From Janthinobacterium sp051380735 (GTDB lineage: Bacteria; Pseudomonadota; Gammaproteobacteria; Burkholderiales; Burkholderiaceae_D), in the NCBI RefSeq assembly GCF_051380735.1, contig NZ_JBNYXQ010000005.1, positions 248,001 through 312,000 of the forward strand: DNA of 64,000 bases. The letters run 5' to 3'. The notes beneath the pieces were generated by a model. It was not told where the DNA came from, did not search any database, and saw nothing but the letters and a program-made list of their open reading frames with translations. Of the stretch, positions 45,785 through 54,997 are shown in pieces. Every line of letters begins with the position of its first letter. Position 1 is the stretch's first letter. The translations under genes were made by a program, and so were the position numbers.

Positions 45785-46381
45785 TCAGGCGCGGCGGCGG
45801 AACCAGCCGGCCAGCGATAGCCGTTCTCGCTGCGCCGGCAACACCTCATGCAGCATGTCGCCCGACAAAAATACCACCATCCGCCCCGCTTCGGGAAGGA
45901 TGTCCACGCTGTCGCCGCCCTCAGGGTGCAAGCGCAAGGCGCCGCCCTGCCCCGGCAGCCAGTCGGCGTTCAGATAAATCACCACCGAAACGGTGCGCAG
46001 GTCGTCGTCGCGAAAGCGATCCAGGTGCGTGCGGTAAAACGCGCCAGGTGCATACAGGGCTAAATGGCTTTCGTACTCGTCCAGGCCAAGGAACAGTTCA
46101 CGGTTCAGCTGCTGGCGCAGCACTTCCATCAGCGCCAGGTACTGGTCGCAGGCGGCAGACTGCCCCGCTTCCAGCCATGCGATGCTGTCGCCGCGTATGG
46201 CGCTGTGCACGTTTGGCGTGCGCCCGCTACCCACGCCTGCCGCCTTCATGCGCCCGGCGCGCTGCGCCAGCACGCATTGCGCCGCAAGTTCGCTGCTCAG
46301 TTCCGGCGACAGGAAGGCGTCATGCTGCGACCAGCCATGGTGCTGCAAGGCATCAAACAACGACGGCGGCAATCGGGACAT
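45785..46381 (-). CDS. 2OG-Fe(II) oxygenase (prolyl 4-hydroxylase-like)
   Basis: A 198-residue oxygenase of the P4H-like double-stranded beta-helix type. The iron site is in YRTHLDRF (H-x-D) and DMLHEVLPA (His), and the Arg in RERLSLAGW should bind 2-oxoglutarate; the strand pair VSVVIYLNADWLPGQGGAL is typical. ATG at 46381 is used because the longer frame upstream is not related. It is divergent from metY. The substrate is unknown (protein prolines, or small molecules). Confidence 0.85.
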   Translation of the reverse strand: MSRLPPSLFDALQHHGWSQHDAFLSPELSSELAAQCVLAQRAGRMKAAGVGSGRTPNVHSAIRGDSIAWLEAGQSAACDQYLALMEVLRQQLNRELFLGLDEYESHLALYAPGAFYRTHLDRFRDDDLRTVSVVIYLNADWLPGQGGALRLHPEGGDSVDILPEAGRMVVFLSGDMLHEVLPAQRERLSLAGWFRRRA

Positions 46382-46550
46382 ATGGGCAGCTCTTTCCTGG
46401 TAACGGCGCAGCATCGTACCACTGCGCCGCGTGGACAGCCATAAAGACGTCAACACGAAAGGCCGCAGCCCATGCGCCCTGCACGGCCACTCTTTTGTTC
46501 CGCCAGGAATCGGGTTACGATCTGGGCAATAAAATAATGGCGGAGACATC

Positions 46551-47861
46551 ATGAGCGGTGCTAAGTACCTGGGATTTGACACGCTTTCCCTGCATGCGGG
46601 CGCTGCGCCCGATCCGGCCACCGGCGCACGCGCCACGCCGATCCATTTTACGTCATCGTTTGCCTTCAAGAGCTCGGACCACGCCGCCTCGCTATTCAAT
46701 ATGGAGCGCGCCGGCCATGTGTATACGCGCATATCGAACCCCACCAACGCCGTGCTCGAAGAGCGCATTGCCGCCCTGGAAGGCGGCGTGGCCGGCATCG
46801 CCACGGCCAGCGGCCAGGCCGCCATGCACCTGGGCCTGTGCACGATTGCCGGCGCCGGCTCTCACGTAGTGGCCTCGCGCGCCCTGTACGGCGGCTCGCA
46901 CAACCTGCTGGCGTATACCCTGAAACGCTTCGGCATCGACACGACCTTCGTCAACCCGCGCGACATCGACGCCTGGCGCGCCGCGATACGGCCCAATACC
47001 AAGGTGCTGTTTGCCGAAACGCTGGGCAACCCCGGCCTCGATGTGCTCAATATTGCCCAGGTGGCCGCGCTGGCGCATGAACACCATCTGCCGCTGATGC
47101 TGGACTCGACCTTTACCACGCCCTACCTGCTGCGTCCTTTTGACCACGGCGCCGACCTGGTGTTTCACTCGGCCACCAAGTTCCTGTGCGGCCACGGCAC
47201 GGCCATCGGCGGCCTGCTGGTCGACGGCGGCACCTTTGACTGGCAGGCCGCCTACGACCGGACGGGCCGCTTTGCCGAACTGTGCGAACCGTATGAGGGC
47301 TTTCACGGCATGGTGTTCGCCGAAGAGTCAACCGTGGCGCCATTCGCCCTGCGCGCGCGGCGCGAAGGCCTGCGCGACTTCGGCGCCGTGATGAGTCCGC
47401 ACAATGCGTTTGCCGTGCTGCAGGGCATCGAAACCCTGGGCCTGCGCATGGACCGCCATGTTGCCAACACGCGCAAGATTATCGATTTTCTGTTGACCAA
47501 TCCGGCGGTGGAATCGGTGTCCTATCCCGAACTGGCCAGCCATCCCGATTACGAATTGGCCAAGACCCTGCTGCCGAAAGGCGCCGGCGCCGTATTTACC
47601 TTCAAGCTGCGCGGCGGCCGCGCGGCAGGCCAGCGCTTTGTCGACAGCCTGGCGATTTTTTCGCACCTGGCCAATGTGGGCGACGCCAGGTCGCTGGTGA
47701 TCCACCCCGCCTCCACCACGCACTTGCGCGTGCCCAACGAGCAGCTCGAACAAGCCGGCATCACGCAGGGCACGATCAGGCTGTCGGTGGGGCTGGAAGA
47801 CGCGGACGACCTGATCGGCGACCTGGCGCGCAGCCTGAAACTGTCGCAGAAAGGCGCCTGA
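46551..47861 (+). CDS. metY: O-acetylhomoserine sulfhydrylase
   Basis: A 436-residue PLP enzyme of the Cys/Met metabolism family that makes homocysteine from O-acetylhomoserine and sulfide. The N-terminus FDTLSLHAGAAPDPATGARATPI, the cofactor region ASGQAAMHLGL and the PLP lysine in HSATKFLCGHGTAIGG are clear, and the length and YEGFHGMVF loop match MetY rather than MetB. O-succinylhomoserine as substrate is possible. GGAG precedes the ATG. The alpha/beta hydrolase follows one base after the stop. Confidence 0.93.
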   Translation: MSGAKYLGFDTLSLHAGAAPDPATGARATPIHFTSSFAFKSSDHAASLFNMERAGHVYTRISNPTNAVLEERIAALEGGVAGIATASGQAAMHLGLCTIAGAGSHVVASRALYGGSHNLLAYTLKRFGIDTTFVNPRDIDAWRAAIRPNTKVLFAETLGNPGLDVLNIAQVAALAHEHHLPLMLDSTFTTPYLLRPFDHGADLVFHSATKFLCGHGTAIGGLLVDGGTFDWQAAYDRTGRFAELCEPYEGFHGMVFAEESTVAPFALRARREGLRDFGAVMSPHNAFAVLQGIETLGLRMDRHVANTRKIIDFLLTNPAVESVSYPELASHPDYELAKTLLPKGAGAVFTFKLRGGRAAGQRFVDSLAIFSHLANVGDARSLVIHPASTTHLRVPNEQLEQAGITQGTIRLSVGLEDADDLIGDLARSLKLSQKGA

Positions 47862-47862
47862 G

Positions 47863-48693
47863 ATGATCTTCACCATTGACGAGGCAAGCGCTTATTGCTA
47901 CACGGGCGGCAAGGCGTTTGACGCGAGCCAGCCCACCGCCGTGTTTATCCACGGTGCGCAGAACGACCACTCCGTGTGGGCGCTGCAGACGCGCTATTTT
48001 GCCCACCACGGCTGGAACGTGCTGGCGGTCGACCTGCCCGGCCATGGCAGGAGCACAGGCACTGCAAAAACCACGGTGGAAGAAATGGTGCACTGGATAC
48101 TGGCCATGCTCGATGCCGCCGGGGTAGCGCAAGCGATGCTGGTCGGCCACAGCATGGGTTCATTGATCGCGCTCGAAGCGGCATACCAGGCGCCCGCACG
48201 CGTCAGCCAGTTGGCGATGCTGGGCTCGACCTACCCGATGGCCGTCTCGCCGGCGCTGCTGGAGACGTCAAAAAACGACGAACAGGCGGCGATCGACATG
48301 GTCAACCTCTGGTCGCATTCCTCGATCGCACAAAAACCGTCCTTTCCCGGACCCGGCTTCTACGCCATGGGTGGCGCGCGCCGGCTCAAACAGCGCATTG
48401 CGGCCATCAATCCGGCGCATGTGTTCCATACCGATTTTTATTCCTGCAATGCGTATGCCAACGGCGAAGCGGCAGCCGCCTCGGTCACCTGCCCGACGCT
48501 GTTCATTTTCGGCGCGCGCGACATGATGACGCCGCCGAAATCGACCAGGCTGCTGACCAGCAGCATCGCGCACGGCAAGCTGGTGCAGGTCGACAGCGGC
48601 CATGAGCTGATGGCCGAGCAGCCCGACGCCGTGCTCGACGCCCTGTTTGCGTTTGCCGCCACCAAACCCGCTTTCTTAACGAAGACTCCATGA
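47863..48693 (+). CDS. Alpha/beta hydrolase
   Basis: A 276-residue alpha/beta-fold hydrolase. Oxyanion motif FIHGAQNDHSVW near 26, nucleophile Ser in GHSMGS near 95, Asp in FGARDMMTP near 218 and His in DSGHELMAEQP near 246. The substrate is unknown. It directly follows metY (one base) and overlaps the next gene by four bases, so the three form an operon. Its possible link to homoserine ester chemistry is only an inference. Confidence 0.9.
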   Translation: MIFTIDEASAYCYTGGKAFDASQPTAVFIHGAQNDHSVWALQTRYFAHHGWNVLAVDLPGHGRSTGTAKTTVEEMVHWILAMLDAAGVAQAMLVGHSMGSLIALEAAYQAPARVSQLAMLGSTYPMAVSPALLETSKNDEQAAIDMVNLWSHSSIAQKPSFPGPGFYAMGGARRLKQRIAAINPAHVFHTDFYSCNAYANGEAAAASVTCPTLFIFGARDMMTPPKSTRLLTSSIAHGKLVQVDSGHELMAEQPDAVLDALFAFAATKPAFLTKTP

Positions 48694-50678
48694 TTTCCAC
48701 TGCCGTCCTGTTCAGCACCCACCACCTTCCCGATCACCCGGATTTTGATATCGAGGCCATCGAAGGCCTGGCCGAATGGCGGCAAAGCACGCCGATGCTG
48801 TTCAAGCTGCTGATGGGCAGCGCTGCACAAGCGGTGACCTGGCCGCTGTATGACGACGGCGTGGAGCACGCCTGCGCGCTGGCTGCGACTATGGCACAGG
48901 CGCGCGCCAGCTGGCAGGCTTTGTCGGCGTTGATGGAAGCACCGCGCGACGCCGCCGCCATCGTTGCACGCAGCGCCATTGCCAGCTTGCTGGCCAACGG
49001 CGAACAGTGGCTGGTGCTCGATTGCGTGCAGCTGATCGACCACGATATCGGCACACCCGAGTTTGCGGCGCAACTGCAGGGAATCGCCGCTGAGGCGGCA
49101 GCGCTGCACGCGGCCCTGCTGCGCGGCGACCAGGCCGCCTTGCAAGCCTTGCTCAGCGTGGCGACCAGCACCGGCACAATCGGCTACTGGTGTTCCTCTG
49201 CCAGCGCCCACCTGGGCAATATTGAAGAGCGCGACATCGCCGAACTGCCGTTCCTGCAGCAGCTACGGGTGCATGCATGGGTGGCGGAAGCGCAGTGCTA
49301 CGAAGTGAGCGCCGTCGGCGATATCGCAGTGCGTGGGCTGGTCACGCCTTACGGTCGCTGGATCGTTCCCTTGTCCATGCAGGCGGTCGAACTGGGCCAC
49401 CACGATGCCGAGTCAGGCTGGATCACCTATGCGCCAGCGTCGCCAGCCGGCTGGCAGGGCCTGCTGGACCTGAACGGCAGCGTTGTGCTGCCGCCCGCCC
49501 CCGGCAAGCTCTATGTGATCAGTCCGCACCTGGCAGTCCGCCTGCGGGACGAGGGCGCCAGCAGCCTGCTGCACCTGCCCGATGGCGCGGTGGTGATGGA
49601 AGGCGTCGAGACCTGCGAGCGCAATGACGGCTTGCTGGAGTTCGAACGTCCAGGCCAGGATGACAACGAGCACAATCTGCTGGGCGTGATGGACGCGCAT
49701 GGCGCGGTGGTGGTACCGCCCGTCTACAGTTCGGTACAGGACTTTGGCACGCGAAAAAAAATCGCCATCGTCAGCCAGCGCATCGCCGGCCGTTTCCTGT
49801 TTGGCCTGGTCAACAACAAGGGCGAGCCGCTGGCGCCCTGCCAGTACAGCTACATCGACAGCGCCACCACGTCATCGCCCCCGAAACTGCGCAAAAACCT
49901 GATCTACGCCATCGACGCGCAAGGCCTGGTGTGCATGCTGACCCTGGACGGCCAGCCTGCGTTCACGCCGAAGTACGCTCCCGCGCACCATCTGAGCGGT
50001 ATCACGGCGCAAAGCGACTTCCTGTTCGTGATCAAGGACGCCATGGTATGGCGCATGGACTTCGCCGGCGAATTGCTGGCGCAGGTCGATACCCCGGATG
50101 GTTTCAGGGCCGATATCTCGGCGCAGCTGCACCAGGCCATGGGCTTGAACAGGGCAGCCCCTGTCGAGCGCGGCTGCTATACGCCGGCACAGTTGCTGGA
50201 ACTGGCCGACCGCGACCAGCTGCGCGCCATCGCCGCCCTGTTGCTGCAGGGTGACGAGGCACTGGCGCAGCGCTGCGTGGACCTCACGCTGGAAGAACTG
50301 GAGGCAGGCGAGACTGAAGGAGAATTCGATGGCGACACGCCGGAAGCGGCCTGCCTGTTCCTGCTATGGTCCAACGCCGCCGATGTACTGGGCCTTGGTG
50401 CCACGCTGGACTGGAAGTCAAGCGAGGAAATCGCCGTCATCGGCCAGCATATCGCGGTGCCGGCGCTGCAGGACTTCACGTGGGACGGCGAGGAAGATGG
50501 TGGCAGTATCACCGAAGGTTTTGAGGCCATCGCGCAGCATCTGGCGCCGCACGGCTTAAATTTGGTCAATATGCACGACGGCGAGGACACGTATTGGCTG
50601 GCCGTGCTGCGCGCGCAGGACATGCCAGCGTTTGATGCCATCGCGCGGCAGTCGGCGCTCAATCCAAAGGTTTATTGA
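48690..50678 (+). CDS. Large hypothetical protein with WG-like repeats and DUF6630-like C-terminus
   Basis: A 662-residue soluble protein. The middle (about 210-460) has repeats of the WG type such as GVMDAHGAVVVPPVYSSVQDFG and GLVNNKGEPLAPCQYSYIDSA. The last 150 residues (LLELADRDQLRAIAALLLQGDE to the LVNMHDGEDTYWLAVL strand) resemble DUF6630. The first 200 residues are helical and unknown. It overlaps the hydrolase stop (ATGA) and ends one base before the converging YihY gene. WG repeats are found in proteins of unclear, perhaps scaffolding, role. Confidence 0.7.
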   Translation: MISTAVLFSTHHLPDHPDFDIEAIEGLAEWRQSTPMLFKLLMGSAAQAVTWPLYDDGVEHACALAATMAQARASWQALSALMEAPRDAAAIVARSAIASLLANGEQWLVLDCVQLIDHDIGTPEFAAQLQGIAAEAAALHAALLRGDQAALQALLSVATSTGTIGYWCSSASAHLGNIEERDIAELPFLQQLRVHAWVAEAQCYEVSAVGDIAVRGLVTPYGRWIVPLSMQAVELGHHDAESGWITYAPASPAGWQGLLDLNGSVVLPPAPGKLYVISPHLAVRLRDEGASSLLHLPDGAVVMEGVETCERNDGLLEFERPGQDDNEHNLLGVMDAHGAVVVPPVYSSVQDFGTRKKIAIVSQRIAGRFLFGLVNNKGEPLAPCQYSYIDSATTSSPPKLRKNLIYAIDAQGLVCMLTLDGQPAFTPKYAPAHHLSGITAQSDFLFVIKDAMVWRMDFAGELLAQVDTPDGFRADISAQLHQAMGLNRAAPVERGCYTPAQLLELADRDQLRAIAALLLQGDEALAQRCVDLTLEELEAGETEGEFDGDTPEAACLFLLWSNAADVLGLGATLDWKSSEEIAVIGQHIAVPALQDFTWDGEEDGGSITEGFEAIAQHLAPHGLNLVNMHDGEDTYWLAVLRAQDMPAFDAIARQSALNPKVY

Positions 50679-50679
50679 A

Positions 50680-52068
50680 TCACTTGCAGCGTACTTCGCC
50701 AAAGTGCTTGGCCAGTGTCATGCCCAGGCCCTCTTCCACCGCACCTTCGACCTGCGCCGCCAGCCTGGCCGCTTCTTCGGCCGCTCCGATGTCGCGCTCG
50801 TCGGTGGAGCCGGCCGGATAGCCTGAATTGACGCGCATGCCGCCAAACACGAACAGGCGGTAGACGTCGCCCAGGGTAATGCGGTTGACGTTGCCCAGCA
50901 AGACCCAGTGGTCGGAACTGTCGGCCACCCGCTTGCCCCACTGCACGCGCACGGCCGCTTCCACGTTGACCCGGCCCACCCAGCCCTGCTCGACCATTTT
51001 GTCGAGCAGCTTTTCCATTTCATCGAAGCCCAGCCGCGTGCGGCTGCGGATCTCGGCTGCGCCCACCAGCGCCGAGTCGGCACAGTGGCAGGCCTGGTGC
51101 AGTACTTTCAATATCGCCACGGCGTCGACAAACTCGCTGCCGGGCGCCGCCTGGTACCACCAGCGTTCGTATTTCACCACCGGCAAGGCGGCCACCAGCA
51201 AGGCGCCCACCAGGGTAATCATCCAGCTGACGTAGATCCACACCAGGAACAGCGGCAGCGCCGCCAGTGCGCCATAGATGCGCGAATAGGTGGGGAAGTC
51301 CTGGATGAATTCGCCGAAACCGCGCTTGGCGACTTCAAACGCCAGCGCCGCCAGCAGGCCGCCCCAGGCGGCGTCACGCCACTCGACGTCGCGGTTCGGC
51401 ACCGTCATGTACAACAAGGTGAAGGCCAGCATGGTCAGGCCGATCGACACCAGGGTGTAGAACACGGCGCCAAGGAAAACAGCATCGCCGACCAGGCCGC
51501 TGGTGGCCACGCTGGTGACCATGAATACGCGCGAGGTGACCGTCAGCGACACGCCGACCAGCAGCGGCCCCAGGGTGACAATCGCCCAGTACACCAGCAA
51601 GCGCTTGGTCCAGCGCCGTTCCCGGCGCACCCGCCAGATGCGGTTGAATACCCGCTCGATCAGATTCATCATCGCCACCGAGGTGAAAATCAGCGCGCCG
51701 GCGCCGATCGCCGACAAACGCGTGGCTTTCGAGGCAAACGTGGTCAGGTAGCCAAGGATGGTGTTAGAGATACCCTTGGGCATCACGCTCTGGATAAAAT
51801 AATCTTCCAGTGCATGGCGGAAGGTATTGAACAGCGGAAAAGTGGTAAAGATTGCCAGCGCCAGGGTCAACAGGGGCACCAGCGCGAACACGGTGGCGAA
51901 CGTCAGGCTGCCGGCCACTTGCGGCAAGCCTTCCTCGCGCACGCGGCGGCTGGCAAACAGCAGCAGGTCGCGCACTTCGGGCCACTGCACGCCACGCATG
52001 ACGGCAATCCCGAAGCGCACGGTCTGCGACAGGTAGAGGAAGAAGGACTGTATGGTTTTTAAAAACAT
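50680..52068 (-). CDS. YihY family inner membrane protein
   Basis: A 462-residue membrane protein of the YihY/virulence factor BrkB family, once called ribonuclease BN. Six hydrophobic helices lie in the first 300 residues with family motifs LPQVAGSLTFATVFALVPLLTLAL, IYGALAALPLFLVWIYVSWMI and the conserved aromatic residues. A 160-residue C-terminal part contains a winged-helix-like stretch (RTRLGFDEMEKLLDKMVEQGWV). The ATG at 52068 was chosen; a TTG at 52116 is possible. Divergent from wrbA. Confidence 0.92.
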   Translation of the reverse strand: MFLKTIQSFFLYLSQTVRFGIAVMRGVQWPEVRDLLLFASRRVREEGLPQVAGSLTFATVFALVPLLTLALAIFTTFPLFNTFRHALEDYFIQSVMPKGISNTILGYLTTFASKATRLSAIGAGALIFTSVAMMNLIERVFNRIWRVRRERRWTKRLLVYWAIVTLGPLLVGVSLTVTSRVFMVTSVATSGLVGDAVFLGAVFYTLVSIGLTMLAFTLLYMTVPNRDVEWRDAAWGGLLAALAFEVAKRGFGEFIQDFPTYSRIYGALAALPLFLVWIYVSWMITLVGALLVAALPVVKYERWWYQAAPGSEFVDAVAILKVLHQACHCADSALVGAAEIRSRTRLGFDEMEKLLDKMVEQGWVGRVNVEAAVRVQWGKRVADSSDHWVLLGNVNRITLGDVYRLFVFGGMRVNSGYPAGSTDERDIGAAEEAARLAAQVEGAVEEGLGMTLAKHFGEVRCK

Positions 52069-52123
52069 GTAATCGAAATCAGAACGGCGCCATGTCGGCT
52101 TCGTATCGGGCTGCAAAGCGCCC

Positions 52124-52129
52124 TATAAT
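52124..52129 (+). promoter_or_regulatory. -10 element TATAAT right before wrbA
   Basis: Consensus TATAAT ends 4-7 bases before the two possible wrbA start codons, with TTCGTA 18 bases further up. Transcription would begin at or next to the ATG, so the transcript may be leaderless. Confidence 0.5.
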
Positions 52130-52136
52130 ACCAATG

Positions 52137-52745
52137 ATGAAGCCAACCAATCTGATTATTCTTGTCTTGTTCTACTCCCGCCACGGCGCCACGCGCCAAC
52201 TGGCCGAACTGATTGCGCAAGGCGTGGAAAGCGTGCCCGGCTGCGATGCCCGGCTACGCACCGTGCCGGCCGTCTCCACGGTAGCCGAAGCCACTGCCCC
52301 CGAGGTCCCTGCGCAGGGCGCGCCGTATGTGGAACTGGAAGACCTGCAGCAATGCGCGGGCCTGGCGCTCGGCTCGCCCACGCGCTTCGGCAATATGGCC
52401 GCCGCCATGAAGTATTTCTGGGATGGGACGGCCAGCGACTGGCTGGCCGGCAGCCTGGCCGGCAAGCCGGCCTGCGTATTCACCTCCACCGGCAGCCTGC
52501 ATGGCGGCCAGGAATCGACCCTGCTGTCGATGATGATCCCGCTGTTCCACCACGGCATGCTGGTGATGGGCCTGCCCTACACCCACCCCGAACTGATGAC
52601 CACCTCCACCGGCGGCTCGCCGTATGGCGTCACGCACTGGTCCGGCATCGATGGCGACAAGGCCATCAGCGAGGACGAAAAACGCCTGGCCCTGGCGCTG
52701 GGCCGCCGCCTGGCCGAAAACGCCGTCAAGCTGGCGGGGGCGTGA
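52137..52745 (+). CDS. wrbA: NAD(P)H:quinone oxidoreductase, WrbA type
   Basis: A 202-residue flavodoxin-fold enzyme that reduces quinones by two electrons with FMN. The phosphate loop LFYSRHGATRQLAELIA near 9-25, the flavin loop SPTRFGNMAAAMKYFWD and TSTGSLHGGQESTL are typical, and GGSPYGVTHW is the family signature. Two adjacent ATGs exist (52134, 52137). It has no Shine-Dalgarno site; see the -10 element. It overlaps the DUF2069 gene by one base and opens a long plus-strand gene run. Confidence 0.93.
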   Translation: MKPTNLIILVLFYSRHGATRQLAELIAQGVESVPGCDARLRTVPAVSTVAEATAPEVPAQGAPYVELEDLQQCAGLALGSPTRFGNMAAAMKYFWDGTASDWLAGSLAGKPACVFTSTGSLHGGQESTLLSMMIPLFHHGMLVMGLPYTHPELMTTSTGGSPYGVTHWSGIDGDKAISEDEKRLALALGRRLAENAVKLAGA

Positions 52746-53155
52746 TGAACGGCGCGCTGCACAAGTATTTCCACTGGGGTGCGATCGCCAGCCTGGCCAC
52801 CCTGGTCGTCTGGTGCGTGCTGTGGGAAACCGTGCTCGCGCCATTGAAACCGGGCGGCTCGTGGCTGGTGCTGAAAGCCGTGCCGCTCTTGATTCCGCTG
52901 TATGGTGTGATCAAGCGCGACGTCTACACCCTGCAATGGTCGTCGATGGTGATCCTGCTGTATTTCACCGAAGGCGTGGTGCGCGGCTACAGCGATACCA
53001 ATCCGACCTCGGCCTTCATGGCCTGGGGCGAAGCGATCGTCGTCTGCGTGTATTTCTTCTGCGCCGTGCTGTATCTGCGCCCGTATAAAAAGGCCGCCAA
53101 GCGCATGGCCAGGGAATTGCTGGAAAAAGTCAACAAGGTGAGCACCAGAAAATGA
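52745..53155 (+). CDS. DUF2069 small membrane protein
   Basis: A 136-residue inner-membrane protein with four hydrophobic helices and a basic tail. The conserved stretches LVLKAVPLLIPLYGVIKRD and MVILLYFTEGVVRGYSD are typical for DUF2069, which follows wrbA in many betaproteobacteria. The function is not known. TGATG overlap with wrbA shows coupling. Confidence 0.88.
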   Translation: MNGALHKYFHWGAIASLATLVVWCVLWETVLAPLKPGGSWLVLKAVPLLIPLYGVIKRDVYTLQWSSMVILLYFTEGVVRGYSDTNPTSAFMAWGEAIVVCVYFFCAVLYLRPYKKAAKRMARELLEKVNKVSTRK

Positions 53156-53165
53156 GCGAGCAAAA

Positions 53166-54581
53166 ATGAGCGACCGAGCCGATTTCCTTGATGCCTGCCG
53201 AACGCTGCTGGGCGCTGGCCATGTGCTGACCGATGCGCCCGAGATGGCGCCGTTTCTGACCGACTGGCGCGACCGCTTTACGGGCCAGGCGCTGGCCGTG
53301 CTGCGCCCTGCCACCGTGGAACAGGTGGCCGGCGTGCTGCGCGCCTGCAGCCGGTGGTCGGTCCCCGTGGTGCCGCAGGGTGGCAATACGGGCCTGGTAC
53401 TGGGCAGCATTCCCGACGCTTCCGGCACGGCCGTGGTGCTGTCGCTGGCGCGCCTGAACAGCATCCGCCAGGTCGATCCCGTCAACCGTACCATCACGGT
53501 CGACGCCGGCTGCATCCTGCAAACCATCCAGGAAGCAGCTACCAGGGCCGGCTGCCTGTTCCCCCTGTCACTGGCGGCCGAAGGCAGTTGCACCATCGGC
53601 GGCAACCTGGCCACCAATGCCGGTGGCACGGCAGTGCTGCGCTACGGCAACACGCGCGAGCTGTGCCTGGGCCTGGAAGTGGTCACGCCACAAGGTGAAG
53701 TCTGGTCCGGCCTGCGCGGCCTGCGCAAGGACAATACCGGCTATGACCTGCGCGACCTGTATATCGGCGCCGAAGGTACACTGGGCGTGATCACGGGTGC
53801 GGTGATGAAACTGTACCCGCAGCCGAAAGCCTGCATCACGGCGCTGGCCGCGATGGCGTCGCCAGCCCACGCGCTGCGGCTGTTGAGCCTGATGCAGGAC
53901 CATTGCGGCGCCAGCCTGACCGCTTTCGAGCTGATGTCGCGCTATTGCTTGCAACTGGTGGGCGAGCAGTTCCCACAACTGCCGCGCCCGTTTGCCGAGC
54001 CGCATGGCCAGTATGTGCTGCTGGAATTATCAAGCAGCCAGTCCGAAGCACACGCAATCGAGCTGCTGGAAGCGAGCATCGCATTGGCTCTGGAAGAAGA
54101 AATGATCGTTGACGCCGTGGTCGCCAGTTCGATGGCGCAAAGCGAAGGACTGTGGCAGTTGCGCGAGCATATTCCGCTGGCCCAGGCGCAGGCCGGCAAG
54201 AACATCAAGCACGATATTTCGCTGCCGATCTCCGTCATCGCCGACTTTATCGCCATCACCGACGCGGCTTTGGAGGCCGCCTTCCCCGGCTGCCAGCTGG
54301 TGTGTTTCGGCCACCTGGGCGACGGCAACCTGCACTACAACGTGGCGCCACCGGCCGGCATGACGGATAGTGACTTCCTGGCCAACCAGCACGCCATCAA
54401 CCGCATCGTGCATGACCAGGTACACGCTTTTGGCGGCTCGATTTCGGCCGAACACGGCATCGGCGCGCTGAAAAAGGCCGACCTCGCCCACTATAAATCG
54501 CCGCTGGAACTGCAGCTGATGCGCGCCGTCAAACAGGCGCTGGACCCGCAGAACATCATGAATCCGGGGAAAATACTATGA
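53166..54581 (+). CDS. FAD-binding oxidoreductase (D-2-hydroxyacid dehydrogenase / GlcD type)
   Basis: A 471-residue flavoprotein with an N-terminal FAD-binding PCMH domain (VVPQGGNTGLVLGS, GCLFPLSLAAEGSCTIGGNLATNAGG) and a C-terminal FAD-oxidase domain with HLGDGNLHYN and SAEHGIGALKK. These enzymes oxidise D-lactate, D-2-hydroxyglutarate or glycolate; from the length, D-2-hydroxyglutarate dehydrogenase is one good possibility. It overlaps the DUF4124 gene by four bases. Confidence 0.88.
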   Translation: MSDRADFLDACRTLLGAGHVLTDAPEMAPFLTDWRDRFTGQALAVLRPATVEQVAGVLRACSRWSVPVVPQGGNTGLVLGSIPDASGTAVVLSLARLNSIRQVDPVNRTITVDAGCILQTIQEAATRAGCLFPLSLAAEGSCTIGGNLATNAGGTAVLRYGNTRELCLGLEVVTPQGEVWSGLRGLRKDNTGYDLRDLYIGAEGTLGVITGAVMKLYPQPKACITALAAMASPAHALRLLSLMQDHCGASLTAFELMSRYCLQLVGEQFPQLPRPFAEPHGQYVLLELSSSQSEAHAIELLEASIALALEEEMIVDAVVASSMAQSEGLWQLREHIPLAQAQAGKNIKHDISLPISVIADFIAITDAALEAAFPGCQLVCFGHLGDGNLHYNVAPPAGMTDSDFLANQHAINRIVHDQVHAFGGSISAEHGIGALKKADLAHYKSPLELQLMRAVKQALDPQNIMNPGKIL

Positions 54582-54997
54582 AAGCGCTCGTCTTTTTGCT
54601 GCTCGCGGCAAGCGGCTGTGCCAGCGCGCAGACCGCCTACAAATGCGTACAGAACGGCCAGACCAGCTATAGCGAAACACCGTGCACGGCCGGCCAGTTG
54701 CAGATCATCGAGGTGCCGCCACCGCCTCCCGTCGTCGACAAGGGCGCCGCGACGCGCCAGCAACGGGTCGCCAGCCAGCTCGAATCGGCGCGCAAGCAGC
54801 GCGAGGCACGCGAAGACCAGGCCCGCGCACGTGGTGCGCAGCAGGCCGAGGTGCTTGAAAAACGCTGCGCCCAGCTGCGCCTGGAACAGAAATGGGCGGC
54901 CCAGGACGCCGTCGGCGCCGGTGACAAAACGCGTGAAGCGGCGCAGCTGAAAGTGCGGCGCGCCGGCGAAAAACTTGCCACTGAGTGCCTCCATTAA
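54578..54997 (+). CDS. DUF4124-like secreted protein
   Basis: A 139-residue protein with a signal peptide (MKALVFLLLAASGCASA), then the short DUF4124 motif TAYKCVQNGQTSYSETPC, a proline stretch PPPPP and a long charged helix or coiled coil rich in Arg, Gln and Ala with cysteines near the end. The domain is common in betaproteobacterial envelope proteins of unknown role. It overlaps the genes before and after it (ATGA and TAATG). Confidence 0.85.
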   Translation: MKALVFLLLAASGCASAQTAYKCVQNGQTSYSETPCTAGQLQIIEVPPPPPVVDKGAATRQQRVASQLESARKQREAREDQARARGAQQAEVLEKRCAQLRLEQKWAAQDAVGAGDKTREAAQLKVRRAGEKLATECLH

